A program made the position numbers and the translations under genes. From Nocardioides plantarum (GTDB lineage Bacteria > Actinomycetota > Actinomycetes > Propionibacteriales > Nocardioidaceae): a stretch of DNA of 64,000 nucleotides. Shown piece by piece: positions 51,960 to 61,099 of this stretch. Location of the stretch: the NCBI RefSeq assembly GCF_006346395.1, contig NZ_VDMS01000004.1, positions 434,001 to 498,000 on the forward strand, in the 5' to 3' direction. The notes below the pieces were generated by a model. The model did no database searches. It saw only the letters and a list, made by a program, of their open reading frames with translations, and was not told the origin of the DNA. Each line of letters starts with the position of its first letter. Positions within the stretch are counted from its first letter, which is position 1.

Positions 51960-54464
51960 ATGCTCACCTACGCCGACACACGCGTGTGCCCGTCCTGCCG
52001 CGAGCCCCTCCCCCAGCCGACGTCGCCCGACCACCGCTGCAGCACCTGCGGCGTCGCCGTCGGACACCCGTTCGCGGCCGACGTGTTCGTCGCCCTGCAG
52101 CGGGTCGACACTCTCGTCGAGCGGCTGCGGACGACCGTCGCACCCGTCGCCACCCCCGTGGTCGTCCCTCTGGTCGCACCGACCGCCGCTCCGACCGCCG
52201 CTCCGACCGCCGCTCCGGCCGTCGCTCCGGCCGCCACCTCGCCGTCCTCCCCGGTCGTCCCCCCGCTCGTCATGCCGACGCGCACCGGGGTCCGGACCTC
52301 CTCGGTCCCCGCGGTCCTGCTCAGCCTCGGCGCGCTGTGCCTCCTGGTCGCGGCGGTCATCTTCCTCGCCGTCGCCTGGAGATGGCTCGGCGTCGGCGGG
52401 CGCACCGCCGTCCTGGCCGCCCTCACCGTGACCGCCGCGGCCGGGGGCCTGCTGCTGCACGGCCGTGGCCTGCGGATCGCCGGCGAGGCGCTGGTCTCGG
52501 TGTCCCTCGGCCTCCTCGTGCTCGACGTCCTGGGCGCCGAGCGGTCCGGGTGGATCGGCGGCGCCGACGGCCTCGACACCGCCGGCCTGGCCCTCGCCAC
52601 CGGTCTGGCCCTCGCCGCCGCCGGTGGGCTCCTCTCCGCCGTACGCCGCGCGCCTGCCGGCCGGCTCCTGGCGCCCCAGGTCGCCGTGGTCCTCGGGCTG
52701 TTCGTCGCCCAGGCCGCGCTGCCGTCGTACGTCGGCCACCCCCTGCTGATCGCCGCTGCCGCCACCCTCGGGTTCGTGGCGCTCGCCGCCGCAGCCCGCC
52801 ACGGGCACGGACTCGCGGTGACGACCTGGGCGGCGCTCGCCGCGGCGACCCTGACCTGGCTCGACCTCACCCTCAGCGCGCTGATCCGTCTCGAGGACCT
52901 CCGGGCGCTCAGCGCCCACCACCTGTGGACGTCCGAGAGCGGCATCGCACTGCTGGTCGCCGCCCTGCTCCTCCTGGCACCGCTCGCCGTCCGTCGCGAC
53001 GCGGCCCTGGTCCAGGTCTGCGTCACGGCGGCCGCCACGATGACCTCCGGGGTCGTGGCGCTCCCGGTCCTCGACAACGGCACCACCGCCATCGGGGTCG
53101 CCTCCCTCGCCCTCGGCGTGCTGTGGACCCTGACGGCGTACGCCGTCCCCCGCGGCTGGGTGGCCGTGCCGGCGGTCCCGGCGGCACTGGCCCTGTGCCC
53201 CGTCGTGCTGATCGCCGTCGGCCTCGGCGGACAGGCCCTCGAGTCGGCCCTGACCCCGACCGACGCGCTGCACCTGGACCCCGGCGACCCGGTCGGCTCC
53301 CCGGCCCTGCTGGTCCCGGCCGTCGTGGCCGTCGTCGCGCTCCTGCTCGCCCTCGTGCCGCAGGCGGCGCGACAGGGCACTGTCGTCCGCCTCGCCCTCG
53401 GCGCCGGGCTCCTGGCCGGTGTCGCGACCCTTGCGCTGCACCCCGTCCCGCTCTGGACGGTCGTCGTGGCCCTGGCCGCGGTCGCAGCGGCGTACGGCGC
53501 CGAGGCGCTGCGCCACGACGACAGCGCGGCCGTCGCACAGACGCTCGCCGCCGGCGGCCTGCTCCTCGCCGGGCTCCTCGTCGCCGCACCGAGCACCGAG
53601 CTGCAGCTCGTCCCCCTCGCACTCCTGACCGCGCTGGCGGGGAGCGTCCTGGCGGTGGGGCGCTTCGCCTCTGCGGCCGAGCTGGGCGGGCTCGCGCTGC
53701 CACCGGCCCTGGCCGGGCTGACGTGGGTGCTCGGCGACCTCGCCGGCCTCGACGGCTACCGCGCCGTCCCCGTGCTCGTGGTCCTCGCGGCCGTCGCCAT
53801 GGCCGTCCCCCGCCTCGAGCTCGAGACGACCACGGGCCTGGCCGGAGCCGTCGCCGTCGTCACGGCGATCCCGCTCGCGAGCGACGAGACCGTCAGCCTC
53901 GCGCTGCACCTCACCCTCGCCGGGGCGCTGGTGGTCGTCCACTCCCTGGTGCACCCGTCGCGGCGGCCGCTGGCCTGGGCGGGGACCGCGCTGCTCGTCC
54001 TCGCGACGTGGGTCCGGCTGGTCGACCTCGGGGTCCACGCCCCCGAGCCCTACACGATGCCCACCGCGATGCTGCTGGTCGCGTTCGGCCTGCACCGGAT
54101 GCGGCGCGACCGCGACGCGTCGACCGCCCTCGCCCTCCTCCCGGGACTGGCGCTCGCGACCGTCCCGAGCTTCCTGCAGGTGCTCGCCACCGACCCGGTC
54201 TCGACCCGGGCCGCCCTGCTCGGCGTGGGCTGCCTGCTGCTCGTCGTCGGGGGCGCCCAGCTCCGCTGGAGCGCACCGCTGCTCGTCGGCGCCGTCGTGG
54301 GTGGCCTGCTCGTGCTCGTCGAGCTCGCGCCGTACGCCGTGCAGACGCCGCAGTGGGTGGTCATCGGCCTGGCCGGCACCACGCTCGTCGCCGTCGGCAT
54401 CACCTGGGAGCGACGGGTGCTCGAGCTGCAGCGGGCCGCGCACTACGTCGGCCGGCTGCGCTGA
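51960..54464 (+). CDS. SCO7613-type polytopic membrane protein with N-terminal zinc ribbon
   Basis: The 834-residue product begins with a zinc ribbon (VCPSCREPL...CSTCGVAVGHP), then an Ala/Pro/Thr linker with a 12-bp tandem repeat, and about twenty hydrophobic helices with almost no soluble loops. Such proteins are annotated after S. coelicolor SCO7613 and have no known function. ATG 51960 is chosen close to the zinc ribbon; an in-frame ATG at 51915 is possible. It is divergent from the peptidoglycan-binding gene. Confidence 0.75.
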   Translation: MLTYADTRVCPSCREPLPQPTSPDHRCSTCGVAVGHPFAADVFVALQRVDTLVERLRTTVAPVATPVVVPLVAPTAAPTAAPTAAPAVAPAATSPSSPVVPPLVMPTRTGVRTSSVPAVLLSLGALCLLVAAVIFLAVAWRWLGVGGRTAVLAALTVTAAAGGLLLHGRGLRIAGEALVSVSLGLLVLDVLGAERSGWIGGADGLDTAGLALATGLALAAAGGLLSAVRRAPAGRLLAPQVAVVLGLFVAQAALPSYVGHPLLIAAAATLGFVALAAAARHGHGLAVTTWAALAAATLTWLDLTLSALIRLEDLRALSAHHLWTSESGIALLVAALLLLAPLAVRRDAALVQVCVTAAATMTSGVVALPVLDNGTTAIGVASLALGVLWTLTAYAVPRGWVAVPAVPAALALCPVVLIAVGLGGQALESALTPTDALHLDPGDPVGSPALLVPAVVAVVALLLALVPQAARQGTVVRLALGAGLLAGVATLALHPVPLWTVVVALAAVAAAYGAEALRHDDSAAVAQTLAAGGLLLAGLLVAAPSTELQLVPLALLTALAGSVLAVGRFASAAELGGLALPPALAGLTWVLGDLAGLDGYRAVPVLVVLAAVAMAVPRLELETTTGLAGAVAVVTAIPLASDETVSLALHLTLAGALVVVHSLVHPSRRPLAWAGTALLVLATWVRLVDLGVHAPEPYTMPTAMLLVAFGLHRMRRDRDASTALALLPGLALATVPSFLQVLATDPVSTRAALLGVGCLLLVVGGAQLRWSAPLLVGAVVGGLLVLVELAPYAVQTPQWVVIGLAGTTLVAVGITWERRVLELQRAAHYVGRLR
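52183..52240. repeat. 12-bp tandem repeat in the linker of the membrane protein
   Basis: About three perfect copies of CCGACCGCCGCT followed by two diverged ones encode the linker APTAAPTAAPTAAPAVAPAA. The unit keeps the frame, so it can vary in number without harming the gene. Confidence 0.8.
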
Positions 54465-54476
54465 GCCGGTCCCCCG

Positions 54477-54782
54477 TCAGTCCCCCGGCTGCCAGAACGC
54501 CGCGACGATGTCCACCGCGACGCCCGAGCGTCGCAGCGGGGTCCCCTCCTCGAGGTAGCGCTGCCGGGCCTCGTCGTGATGACTCGGGGGCAGCGAGCCG
54601 TCGGCCCGCACCACCCGCCACCACGGGACCCCGGCGCCGTGGCGGGCCATCACGTTGCCGACGAGGCGGGGGCCGCTGCCGACGACGTCGGCGATGGCGC
54701 CGTACGTCGTCACGCGGCCGCGCGGTACGGCCTCGACCAGGGCGAGCACGCGCTCCACGAAGTCCTCGTCGGCCCGCACCAC
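54477..54782 (-). CDS. Alkyltransferase-like (ATL) DNA-binding protein
   Basis: The 101-residue product has the MGMT DNA-binding fold: FVERVLALVEAVPRGRVTTYGAIADVVGSGPRLVG, then ..GVPWWRVVRADGSLP... The active-site PCHR of true methyltransferases is replaced by PWWR, so it cannot accept an alkyl group. It should act as an ATL, flagging O6-alkylguanine for nucleotide-excision repair. The start at GTG 54782 is set by the upstream terminator (54819-54862) and a TAGCGT hexamer 7 bp before it; a longer frame to 54890 would run through that hairpin. Confidence 0.88.
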   Translation of the reverse strand: MVRADEDFVERVLALVEAVPRGRVTTYGAIADVVGSGPRLVGNVMARHGAGVPWWRVVRADGSLPPSHHDEARQRYLEEGTPLRRSGVAVDIVAAFWQPGD

Positions 54783-54818
54783 GCACGCGACGCTACCGAG
54801 CCTGCCGTCGTGCGGACA

Positions 54819-54862
54819 GCACGAGACCCCGTACGCCGTGGGGCGGACGGGGTCTCGCGTGC
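54819..54862 (-). terminator. Terminator after the secreted serine protease
   Basis: GAGACCCCGT (54823-54832) pairs perfectly with ACGGGGTCTC (54847-54856), extended by GCAC/GTGC ends. It lies 24 bp after the minus-strand stop at 54887. Confidence 0.85.
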
Positions 54863-54886
54863 TCAGGCGGAGGCTGACCCCCCCGG

Positions 54887-55768
54887 TCACAGGACCGGGT
54901 TGAAGGGCTCCGTGCCGAGGGCCAGCCGCAGACCGCTGATGCCGGAGTGGGACTGGGCGTAGGCGAGCTCCTTCGCCAGGTCACCGATGTTGTTGGACAG
55001 CGGCAGCGGCGCCAGGCCCAGGGTCGACAGGGTGCCGACCGCCTTGCCGTCGGCGCTGACGAAGGCCGAACCCGAGTCACCGGGCACGCCGGGGGTCACG
55101 GTGTAGAGCGGGTGGCTCCACCCGCCCGCCGCGGCGTCGTCACCGAGGCTGATGCCGGTCTTGGGCGAGAGCGCGGTGACCCCGGCGCGCAGGCTCGAGT
55201 TGCCGTAGGACCAGACCCGGTCACCGGCGGCGGTGCCGTCGGTGTCGATGCCGGTCGGGCCGCCCCAGAACGGGATGGTCGGGTTGACCTTCCCGGCGTC
55301 GGCGGTGCTGACCTTGACCAGCGCGAAGTCGTTGTAGGCGCAGGTGGTGGCGTCGGTGACGCCGCGGGCCCGCATAGTGCGCCACGAGCTGTAGACCAGG
55401 GTGCCGGTGCCCAGCTGGGTGCCCTCCGAGACCAGCGAGCCGCCCTTGTTGAAGGTGACCTTGGTGCCGAGCGGCACCGACTCGTTGAGGCAGCCGTCGG
55501 TGTCGGTGGCCTCACCGAGACCGGCGCAGTGGGCGGCGTACCCGACGTAGACCCCGCCGGAGGCGTCGGTGAAGACGAAGTTCCCCGTGCACTGGGCGCC
55601 CTGGGTGTACATCTGCACCCCGGGCGTGATGGTGGCGCTCGAAGCTGGGGCGAACGACGTGGCGCGCGCGGCCGCGGCGCTGCTGCTCGGGGCGGTGCCG
55701 GCGAAGGACGTGCCCACGGCGACGGCGGTGGCGGCCGTGGCGACGGCGATCTTCATGGAGAGACGCAT
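54887..55768 (-). CDS. Secreted trypsin-like (S1 family) serine protease
   Basis: The 293-residue product has a signal peptide (MRLSMKIAVATAATAVAVGT, cleaved near FAGTA) and a chymotrypsin-fold domain with the triad H80 (GYAAHCAGLG), D147 (CAYNDFALVKV) and S232 (GVPGDSGSAF). Cysteines C60, C81, C93 and C143 can form two disulfides. The sequence after the signal is poly-Ala/Ser and may be a short propeptide. Substrate is unknown. Confidence 0.88.
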   Translation of the reverse strand: MRLSMKIAVATAATAVAVGTSFAGTAPSSSAAAARATSFAPASSATITPGVQMYTQGAQCTGNFVFTDASGGVYVGYAAHCAGLGEATDTDGCLNESVPLGTKVTFNKGGSLVSEGTQLGTGTLVYSSWRTMRARGVTDATTCAYNDFALVKVSTADAGKVNPTIPFWGGPTGIDTDGTAAGDRVWSYGNSSLRAGVTALSPKTGISLGDDAAAGGWSHPLYTVTPGVPGDSGSAFVSADGKAVGTLSTLGLAPLPLSNNIGDLAKELAYAQSHSGISGLRLALGTEPFNPVL

Positions 55769-55860
55769 CTGCTGGTGGATCCTCCCGATAGGCCGTCCCG
55801 CACCGAGGCAGGGCGGACGTGGTCGTGTGACGGGAGCAACGATCCTGGCCCGGACGGGTT

Positions 55861-55894
55861 ACGGGGCCCTGGTCACGCCTGACCAGGGCCCCGT
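55861..55894 (-). terminator. Terminator after moeZ
   Basis: ACGGGGCCCTGGTCA (55861-55875) and TGACCAGGGCCCCGT (55880-55894) form a perfect 15-bp stem with loop CGCC, 45 bp after the moeZ stop. Confidence 0.9.
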
Positions 55895-55938
55895 CCCGAA
55901 CGGGCGGTGCGCCGAGGGGCCGGGAGCGGCCCTCGACG

Positions 55939-57147
55939 TCAGTAGCTGGGCTGCGAGGGGTCGACCTGGTTGACCCAGGCGACGACCCCACCACCGACGT
56001 GCACGGCGTCGTCGTAGCCGGCGCCCTTGACGATGGCGAGCGTCTCGGCCGAGCGGACGCCGCTCTTGCAGTGCATGACGACCTGGGTGCCGGAGTCGAC
56101 CGGCGGCAGCTGCTCCAGCGCCGAGCCGTTGAGGAAGTCGCCCTTCGGGATCAGCACCGACCCGGGGATCCGGTTGATCTCGAACTCGTTGGGCTCGCGG
56201 ACGTCGACCAGCACGAAGTCACGGGTCCCCTCGTCGCGCTCCTTGAGCATGTGCTCGAGCTGGACCACCGAGATGGTCGACCCGGCGGCCGCGTCGGCCG
56301 CCTCGTCGGAGATGGCGCCGCAGAAGGCGTCGTAGTCGATCAGACCGGTCACCGTGGCGTTCTCGCCGCACAGCGCGCAGTTGGGGTCCTTGCGGACCTT
56401 GAGCTTGCGCCACTCCAGCTCGAGGGCGTCGTAGATCACCAGCTTGCCGACGGCGGGGTCGCCGATGCCGGTGAGCACCTTGATCGCCTCGTTGACCTGG
56501 ATCGAGCCGATGCTGGCGCAGAGCACGCCGAGCACACCACCCTCGGCGCAGCTGGGCACCATGCCCGGCGGCGGGGGCTCGGGGTAGAGGCACCGGTAGC
56601 ACGGGGCGTCGGGGCCCGAGTGGGGCCAGAAGACCGACGCCTGGCCGTCGAAGCGGTAGATCGAGCCCCAGACGTAGGGGATCTTCAGGAAGTACGCCGC
56701 GTCGTTGACCATGTAGCGCGTGGCGAAGTTGTCGGTGCCGTCGACGATGAGGTCGTAGCCCTCGAAGACCCGGAGCACGTTGTCGTTGTCGAGCCGCTCC
56801 TCGTGGAGCACGACGTTGACGTAGGGATTGGCCTCGAGCACCGACTCCTTGGCCGAGATCGCCTTGGACCGCCCGATGTCGGACTGCGTGTGGATGATCT
56901 GGCGCTGCAGGTTGGACTCGTCGACCTCGTCGAACTCGGCGATGCCGAGGGTGCCGACGCCGGCCGCCGCGAGGTAGAGCAGCGCCGGGCTGCCCAGGCC
57001 GCCGGCCCCGATCACCAGCACCTTGGCGTTCTTGAGCCGCTTCTGCCCGGTCATGCCCACGTCGGGGATGATGAGGTGCCGGCTGTAGCGGCGTACCTCG
57101 TCGATGGTCAGCTCGTCGGCCGGCTCGACCAGGGCGGGAAGGCTCAC
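55939..57147 (-). CDS. moeZ: Adenylyltransferase/sulfurtransferase MoeZ
   Basis: The 402-residue protein fuses an E1-like adenylyltransferase (VLVIGAGGLGSPALLYLAAAG, the ATP site; CYRCLYP and CALCG, the zinc pairs) to a C-terminal rhodanese with active-site Cys in VVMHCKSGVRSAETL. It adenylates and thiolates sulfur-carrier proteins (MoaD, CysO, ThiS-like) for cofactor and cysteine synthesis. GTG 57147 has AAGGAG seven bases upstream. It fits functionally with moaE at 27.3 kb and lies next to a TetR gene as Rv3206c does. Confidence 0.95.
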   Translation of the reverse strand: MSLPALVEPADELTIDEVRRYSRHLIIPDVGMTGQKRLKNAKVLVIGAGGLGSPALLYLAAAGVGTLGIAEFDEVDESNLQRQIIHTQSDIGRSKAISAKESVLEANPYVNVVLHEERLDNDNVLRVFEGYDLIVDGTDNFATRYMVNDAAYFLKIPYVWGSIYRFDGQASVFWPHSGPDAPCYRCLYPEPPPPGMVPSCAEGGVLGVLCASIGSIQVNEAIKVLTGIGDPAVGKLVIYDALELEWRKLKVRKDPNCALCGENATVTGLIDYDAFCGAISDEAADAAAGSTISVVQLEHMLKERDEGTRDFVLVDVREPNEFEINRIPGSVLIPKGDFLNGSALEQLPPVDSGTQVVMHCKSGVRSAETLAIVKGAGYDDAVHVGGGVVAWVNQVDPSQPSY

Positions 57148-57310
57148 GGGGTTGCTCCTTGGGGGTCTGCGGGTGGTCCAGCGCTCGCGCATCCGCTGCG
57201 CGCACTGCTGGAGCTACTGGAACGCTCGTCCAGCGCCCCATTGTTCCCACCGCCGCCCGGCGCCGGGCGGGGCCGGTCCCGCCATCCGGACCCGCGGGTA
57301 GGGTTCGCTC

Positions 57311-57943
57311 GTGGCCACGACACCCCCCGAACTCGATGGCGCGCGCCCGCGCGGCGGTCGCCTCCCCCGCCGCGAGCGACGCGTCCAGCTGCTCGAGTCG
57401 GCCCTGGAGGTGTTCGTCCAGCACGGCTACCACGCCGCTGCGATGGACGACATCGCCGAGCGGGCCGGGGTCTCCAAGCCGGTCCTCTACCAGCACTTCC
57501 CGGGCAAGCTCGACCTCTATCTCGCCCTGCTCGACTCCTCGTGCGACGCGGTGATCGACAACTGTCGCGTGGCGCTCGACTCGACCCACGACAACAAGCA
57601 GCGGGTGGCGGCCGCCATCGACGCGTTCTACGACTACGTCGGCAAGGACACCGGCGCCTTCCGGCTCGTCTTCGAGTCCGACCTGACCAACGAGCCCGCC
57701 GTACGCCAGCACGTCGACCGGGTCACCTCCGAGTGCGCGTCGCTCATCGCGGCCGTCATCCACGACGACACCGGCCTGCCCGATCCCGCGTCGCGGCTGC
57801 TCGCCGTGTCCCTCGTCGGCATGGCGCAGGTGAGCGCCCGGTTCTGGCTCGCCGAGGCCGGCGGCATCGACCGCGACCAGGCCACGGCGCTCGTGTCCGG
57901 ACTGGCCTGGCGCGGCATCCGCGGCTACCCGCTCACCGACTGA
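57311..57943 (+). CDS. TetR-family transcriptional regulator
   Basis: The 210-residue product has the TetR helix-turn-helix: LLESALEVFVQHGYHAAAMD, then DIAERAGVSKPVLYQHFPGK. A helical ligand-binding C-terminal domain (RLVFESDLTNEP) follows. GTG 57311 is leaderless (TAGGGT at 57299-57304, 6 nt). It corresponds in position to mycobacterial Rv3208, upstream of the DUF3107 gene. Target genes and ligand are unknown. Confidence 0.9.
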   Translation: MATTPPELDGARPRGGRLPRRERRVQLLESALEVFVQHGYHAAAMDDIAERAGVSKPVLYQHFPGKLDLYLALLDSSCDAVIDNCRVALDSTHDNKQRVAAAIDAFYDYVGKDTGAFRLVFESDLTNEPAVRQHVDRVTSECASLIAAVIHDDTGLPDPASRLLAVSLVGMAQVSARFWLAEAGGIDRDQATALVSGLAWRGIRGYPLTD

Positions 57944-58036
57944 CGACCACCCCTGTGTGATCCTGCTCAGCAGGGTGTTCCACGCCCAACGGCACCCGTA
58001 CGAACCCGCCAGCACCGCGACAGAAGGAGCCCTCCC

Positions 58037-58258
58037 ATGGAGGTCAAGATCGGCGTCCAGCACTCCCCCCGCGAGCTCCTGGTCGACACCGACGACACGC
58101 CCGAGGCCGTCGAGAAGCTCGTCGCCGAGGCCGTCTCGGGCGAGGGCGTCGTGACCCTCACCGACACCAAGGGCCGCAAGGTGATCGTCCCGGCCGCCAA
58201 GATCGCCTACGTCGAGATCGGTGGCGGCGTCGCCGGCACGGTGGGCTTCAGGTCGTAG
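58037..58258 (+). CDS. DUF3107 small protein
   Basis: The 73-residue product starts MEVKIGVQHSPRELLVDTDD and has ..AVSGEGVVTLTDTKGRKVIV... It is the actinobacterial DUF3107 (TB9.4-like) family, of unknown function. ATG 58037 has AAGGAG eight bases upstream. It lies 93 bp after the TetR stop and is likely expressed with or under that regulator. Confidence 0.9.
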   Translation: MEVKIGVQHSPRELLVDTDDTPEAVEKLVAEAVSGEGVVTLTDTKGRKVIVPAAKIAYVEIGGGVAGTVGFRS

Positions 58259-58276
58259 TCGGTCGGGACGCAGCCC

Positions 58277-58369
58277 CACGTCGGTCGAGGTGCGAAGGCC
58301 GCCAGGCCTGAGCCTCGAGACCCCCGCAGTCGAGGCCTCCACCTCACCGCCCGATCCTCGAGCGGTGAG
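58277..58369. repeat. Second copy of the dispersed intergenic repeat, followed by a hairpin
   Basis: 58277-58329 repeats the element found at 12170-12222 (CACGTCGGTCGAGGTGCGA ... GAGCCTCGAGACC ... CCGCAG). At 58343-58369 CTCACCGC and GCGGTGAG form an 8-bp hairpin. The whole lies between the convergent DUF3107 and ferritin-like genes, in the position of a terminator. Confidence 0.75.
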
Positions 58370-58469
58370 ATAGCGACCGGACCCCGGCGGGGAAGCGTCG
58401 CCAGCTCACCGCCCCCGAAGGCTCGGAGTCGAGGACCGCGAAGACGCCCGCGCCGGCCTCGCGGCAGGC

Positions 58470-59210
58470 CTAGCTGTCGAGGCCGAGCTGAGCCATCCGG
58501 TCGGCGTGCCGCTCGGTGAGCCGGGTGAACATCCGACCCAGGGCCGCCAGGTCGAGACCCGGGCGGTCGACCCCGCCGGTGAGCAGCGCGGTCAGCGAGT
58601 CGCGGTCGGCCGCGACCCGCTGGGCCTGGGTGAGGGCCTCGCCCATGAGCCGGCGGCCCCACAGCGCCAGCCGGCCGGCCACCGTCGGGTCGGCGGCGAT
58701 GACGCTGCGGACCCGGTCGACGACGAACACTGCGTGCCCGCCGTCCTCGTCCATCGAGGAGACGACGAGGTCGCGGGTGACGGGGTCGAGGAAGGCCGCG
58801 ATCTCGCGGTAGAAGTCGTCGGCCAGGCCGTCGCCCACGAAGGCCTTGACCAGGCCCTCCAACCAGTCGGAGGGGGCGGTGTGCCGGTGGAAGTTGTCGA
58901 TGGCGTCGCCGAACGGCGCCATCGCCTCGAACGGATCTCCCCCGAGCTCGCTGACCCGCTGGTGCAACGGTGCGACCTTGCCGAGCTCGGTGGCCGCCAT
59001 GCTCGCCAGGGCCATCTTGTCCTGCATCGTGGGCGCCAGCTTGGCGTCCTCGGCGAGCCTCTCGAAGGCGGTGATCTCGCCGTACGAGATGACCCCGAGG
59101 AGGTCGATCACCGCCGCCCGGTAGCCGGGGTCGTCACCGGCGACGCCCGGGTCGGACGCCGGGTCGGAGACCGGGTCGGACACCGGGTCGATCCCGCCAG
59201 ATTCAGCCAT
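58470..59210 (-). CDS. Ferritin-like-fold protein
   Basis: The 246-residue product has an N-terminal DPVSDPVSDPASDPG repeat and then a long four-helix domain with YRAAVIDLLGVISYGEITAF, MALASMAATELGKVAP and ..VDRVRSVIAADPTVAGRLAL... Actinobacterial homologues (Rv3210c type) are annotated as ferritin-like with no proven metal centre; EITAFERL and AATELGKVA hold the glutamates where a di-iron site could lie. TAGGGT lies exactly 6 bp upstream of the ATG, so the mRNA is leaderless. Confidence 0.8.
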   Translation of the reverse strand: MAESGGIDPVSDPVSDPASDPGVAGDDPGYRAAVIDLLGVISYGEITAFERLAEDAKLAPTMQDKMALASMAATELGKVAPLHQRVSELGGDPFEAMAPFGDAIDNFHRHTAPSDWLEGLVKAFVGDGLADDFYREIAAFLDPVTRDLVVSSMDEDGGHAVFVVDRVRSVIAADPTVAGRLALWGRRLMGEALTQAQRVAADRDSLTALLTGGVDRPGLDLAALGRMFTRLTERHADRMAQLGLDS

Positions 59211-59384
59211 GCGCGCACCCTATCGATACAGTGGGCCCAGGAGCCGGTCGCCGTACGCCGCGACCAGCCCCCGTATGTGCGCGGTTGACTCCGCCCTTCA
59301 GGCTCCGTGAGTCGGCCGCACGATGCGATCTGTCGGCGCGGTTGCGCCGGCCGTCCGGCCGAACCTCATCGAAAGCAGAACGCT

Positions 59385-61022
59385 GTGACCAGCGAGACCC
59401 CCGAGAACATCGACAGCACCGACACCCCCGACGCCCCCGTGGTCGACGAGACCCGCGAGGGCTCGGAGGGATCCGAGACCGCGGCACCCCGCGAGGCCGT
59501 CACCTTCCGTGACCTGGGTGTGCACCCCGAGATCTGCTCCGCGCTCGAGCGCGCCGGCATCGTCACCCCCTTCGCCATCCAGGAGATGACGCTCTCGGTG
59601 GCCCTGATGGGCACCGACCTGATCGGTCAGGCCCGCACCGGCACCGGCAAGACCCTCGCGTTCGGCATCCCGGTGCTGCAGCGCAGCGTGTCGCCCAAGG
59701 ACCCCGACTACGCCGACATCCCCCAGGGCAAGCCGCAGGCGCTCATCGTCGCCCCGACCCGTGAGCTCGCGCTCCAGGTCTCCAGCGACCTCACCCTGGC
59801 CAGCGCCGACCGGGGGCTGCGGGTCCTCACCGTCTACGGCGGCGTCGGCTACGACGAGCAGCTCGACACGCTCAAGGACGGCGTCGACATCGTCGTCGGC
59901 ACCCCGGGCCGGCTGATCGACCTGGCCCAGCGCCGCTCGCTCGACCTGTCGCACGTGCACGCCGTCGTGCTCGACGAGGCCGACGAGATGCTCGACCTCG
60001 GCTTCCTGCCCGACGTGCAGCGACTGCTGTCGATGACGCCCGAGACCCGCCAGACCATGCTGTTCTCGGCCACGATGCCGGCCGCGATCGTCACCCTGGC
60101 GCGCACCCACATGCGGCACCCGATGAACATCCGCGCCGAGTCGTCCTACGACACGACGATGGTGCCGGCGACGGCCCAGTTCATCTACCAGGCCCACGAC
60201 CTCGACAAGCCCGAGATCATCGGCCGGGTCCTGCAGGCCGAGGACGCCGACAAGATCATCGTCTTCACCCGCACCAAGCGGCAGTCGCAGCGCATCGCCG
60301 ACGACCTCGCCGAGCGCGGGTTCAGCGCCTCGCCGCTGCACGGTGACATGGCCCAGGTGGCCCGCGAGAAGGCGCTGACCAAGTTCCGCGAGAACAAGAT
60401 CCGGGTGCTCGTCGCCACCGATGTCGCCGCCCGCGGCATCGACGTCGCCGGTGTCTCCCACGTCATCAACTACACCTGCCCCGAGGACGACAAGACCTAC
60501 GTCCACCGGATCGGCCGCACCGGCCGCGCCGGCGCCACCGGCACCGCGATCACCTTCGTCGACTGGGCCGACCTGCACCGCTGGAAGATGATCAACAAGA
60601 CCCTCGACCTGCCGTTCGACGAGCCGCAGGAGACCTACTCGACGTCCGAGCACCTCTACCACGACCAGGGCATCGCGCCCGGCACCAAGGGCCGCATCGT
60701 CGACGCCGCACCGGTCGAGCGCAAGCCGCGCGAGGACCGTGGCGGGCGGGGCGACTCCCGTGGCGACCGTGGGGGCGAGCGTGGGGGCGACCGCAAGCCC
60801 CGCGAGCGCACCGACCGCAGCCGGACCCGCACCCGTGGTGGCTCCCAGGGCCAGGGCGCGGCCAGCACCGACGGCCCGGTCAGCACCGGTGACAGTGCAG
60901 CCGTCGTCGTGACCGAGGGCTCGACCGGGGGCGCCAGCCGCAACCGCCGTCGCCGTCGCTCGCGCAGCGGCGGTGGGTCGGGCGAGGCCTCGGCTCCCTC
61001 GGCCACCTCTTCCGACGCCTGA
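59385..61022 (+). CDS. DEAD-box RNA helicase (RhlE/DeaD type)
   Basis: The 545-residue product has all DEAD-box motifs: GIVTPFAIQEMTL (Q motif), ARTGTGKT (I), PTRELALQV (Ia), DEADEMLD (II), FSATM (III), VATDVAARGIDV (V) and HRIGRTGRAG (VI). After residue ~440 comes a low-complexity Arg/Gly-rich tail (RGGRGDSRGDRGGERGGDR) that usually binds RNA. It remodels RNA during ribosome assembly or mRNA decay. GTG 59385 is the start used. It is divergent from the ferritin-like gene and corresponds in position to Rv3211. Confidence 0.95.
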   Translation: MTSETPENIDSTDTPDAPVVDETREGSEGSETAAPREAVTFRDLGVHPEICSALERAGIVTPFAIQEMTLSVALMGTDLIGQARTGTGKTLAFGIPVLQRSVSPKDPDYADIPQGKPQALIVAPTRELALQVSSDLTLASADRGLRVLTVYGGVGYDEQLDTLKDGVDIVVGTPGRLIDLAQRRSLDLSHVHAVVLDEADEMLDLGFLPDVQRLLSMTPETRQTMLFSATMPAAIVTLARTHMRHPMNIRAESSYDTTMVPATAQFIYQAHDLDKPEIIGRVLQAEDADKIIVFTRTKRQSQRIADDLAERGFSASPLHGDMAQVAREKALTKFRENKIRVLVATDVAARGIDVAGVSHVINYTCPEDDKTYVHRIGRTGRAGATGTAITFVDWADLHRWKMINKTLDLPFDEPQETYSTSEHLYHDQGIAPGTKGRIVDAAPVERKPREDRGGRGDSRGDRGGERGGDRKPRERTDRSRTRTRGGSQGQGAASTDGPVSTGDSAAVVVTEGSTGGASRNRRRRRSRSGGGSGEASAPSATSSDA

Positions 61023-61057
61023 GCCTCCACGCAGGCGACACCACGGACCAACCACCG

Positions 61058-61092
61058 GCGCCCGGGCCACGCAGCAGCGTGGACCCGGGCGC
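61058..61092. terminator. Bidirectional terminator between the helicase and the alpha/beta hydrolase
   Basis: GCGCCCGGGCCACGC (61058-61072) pairs with GCGTGGACCCGGGCGC (61077-61092) with one bulge and a 4-nt loop. It serves the convergent ends at 61022 (plus) and 61100 (minus). Confidence 0.85.
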
Positions 61093-61099
61093 TCGTGCG

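Noticed and set aside
54783..54890. N-terminal extension of the ATL protein
   Set aside because: It would run through the terminator of the upstream protease gene and adds no conserved sequence.
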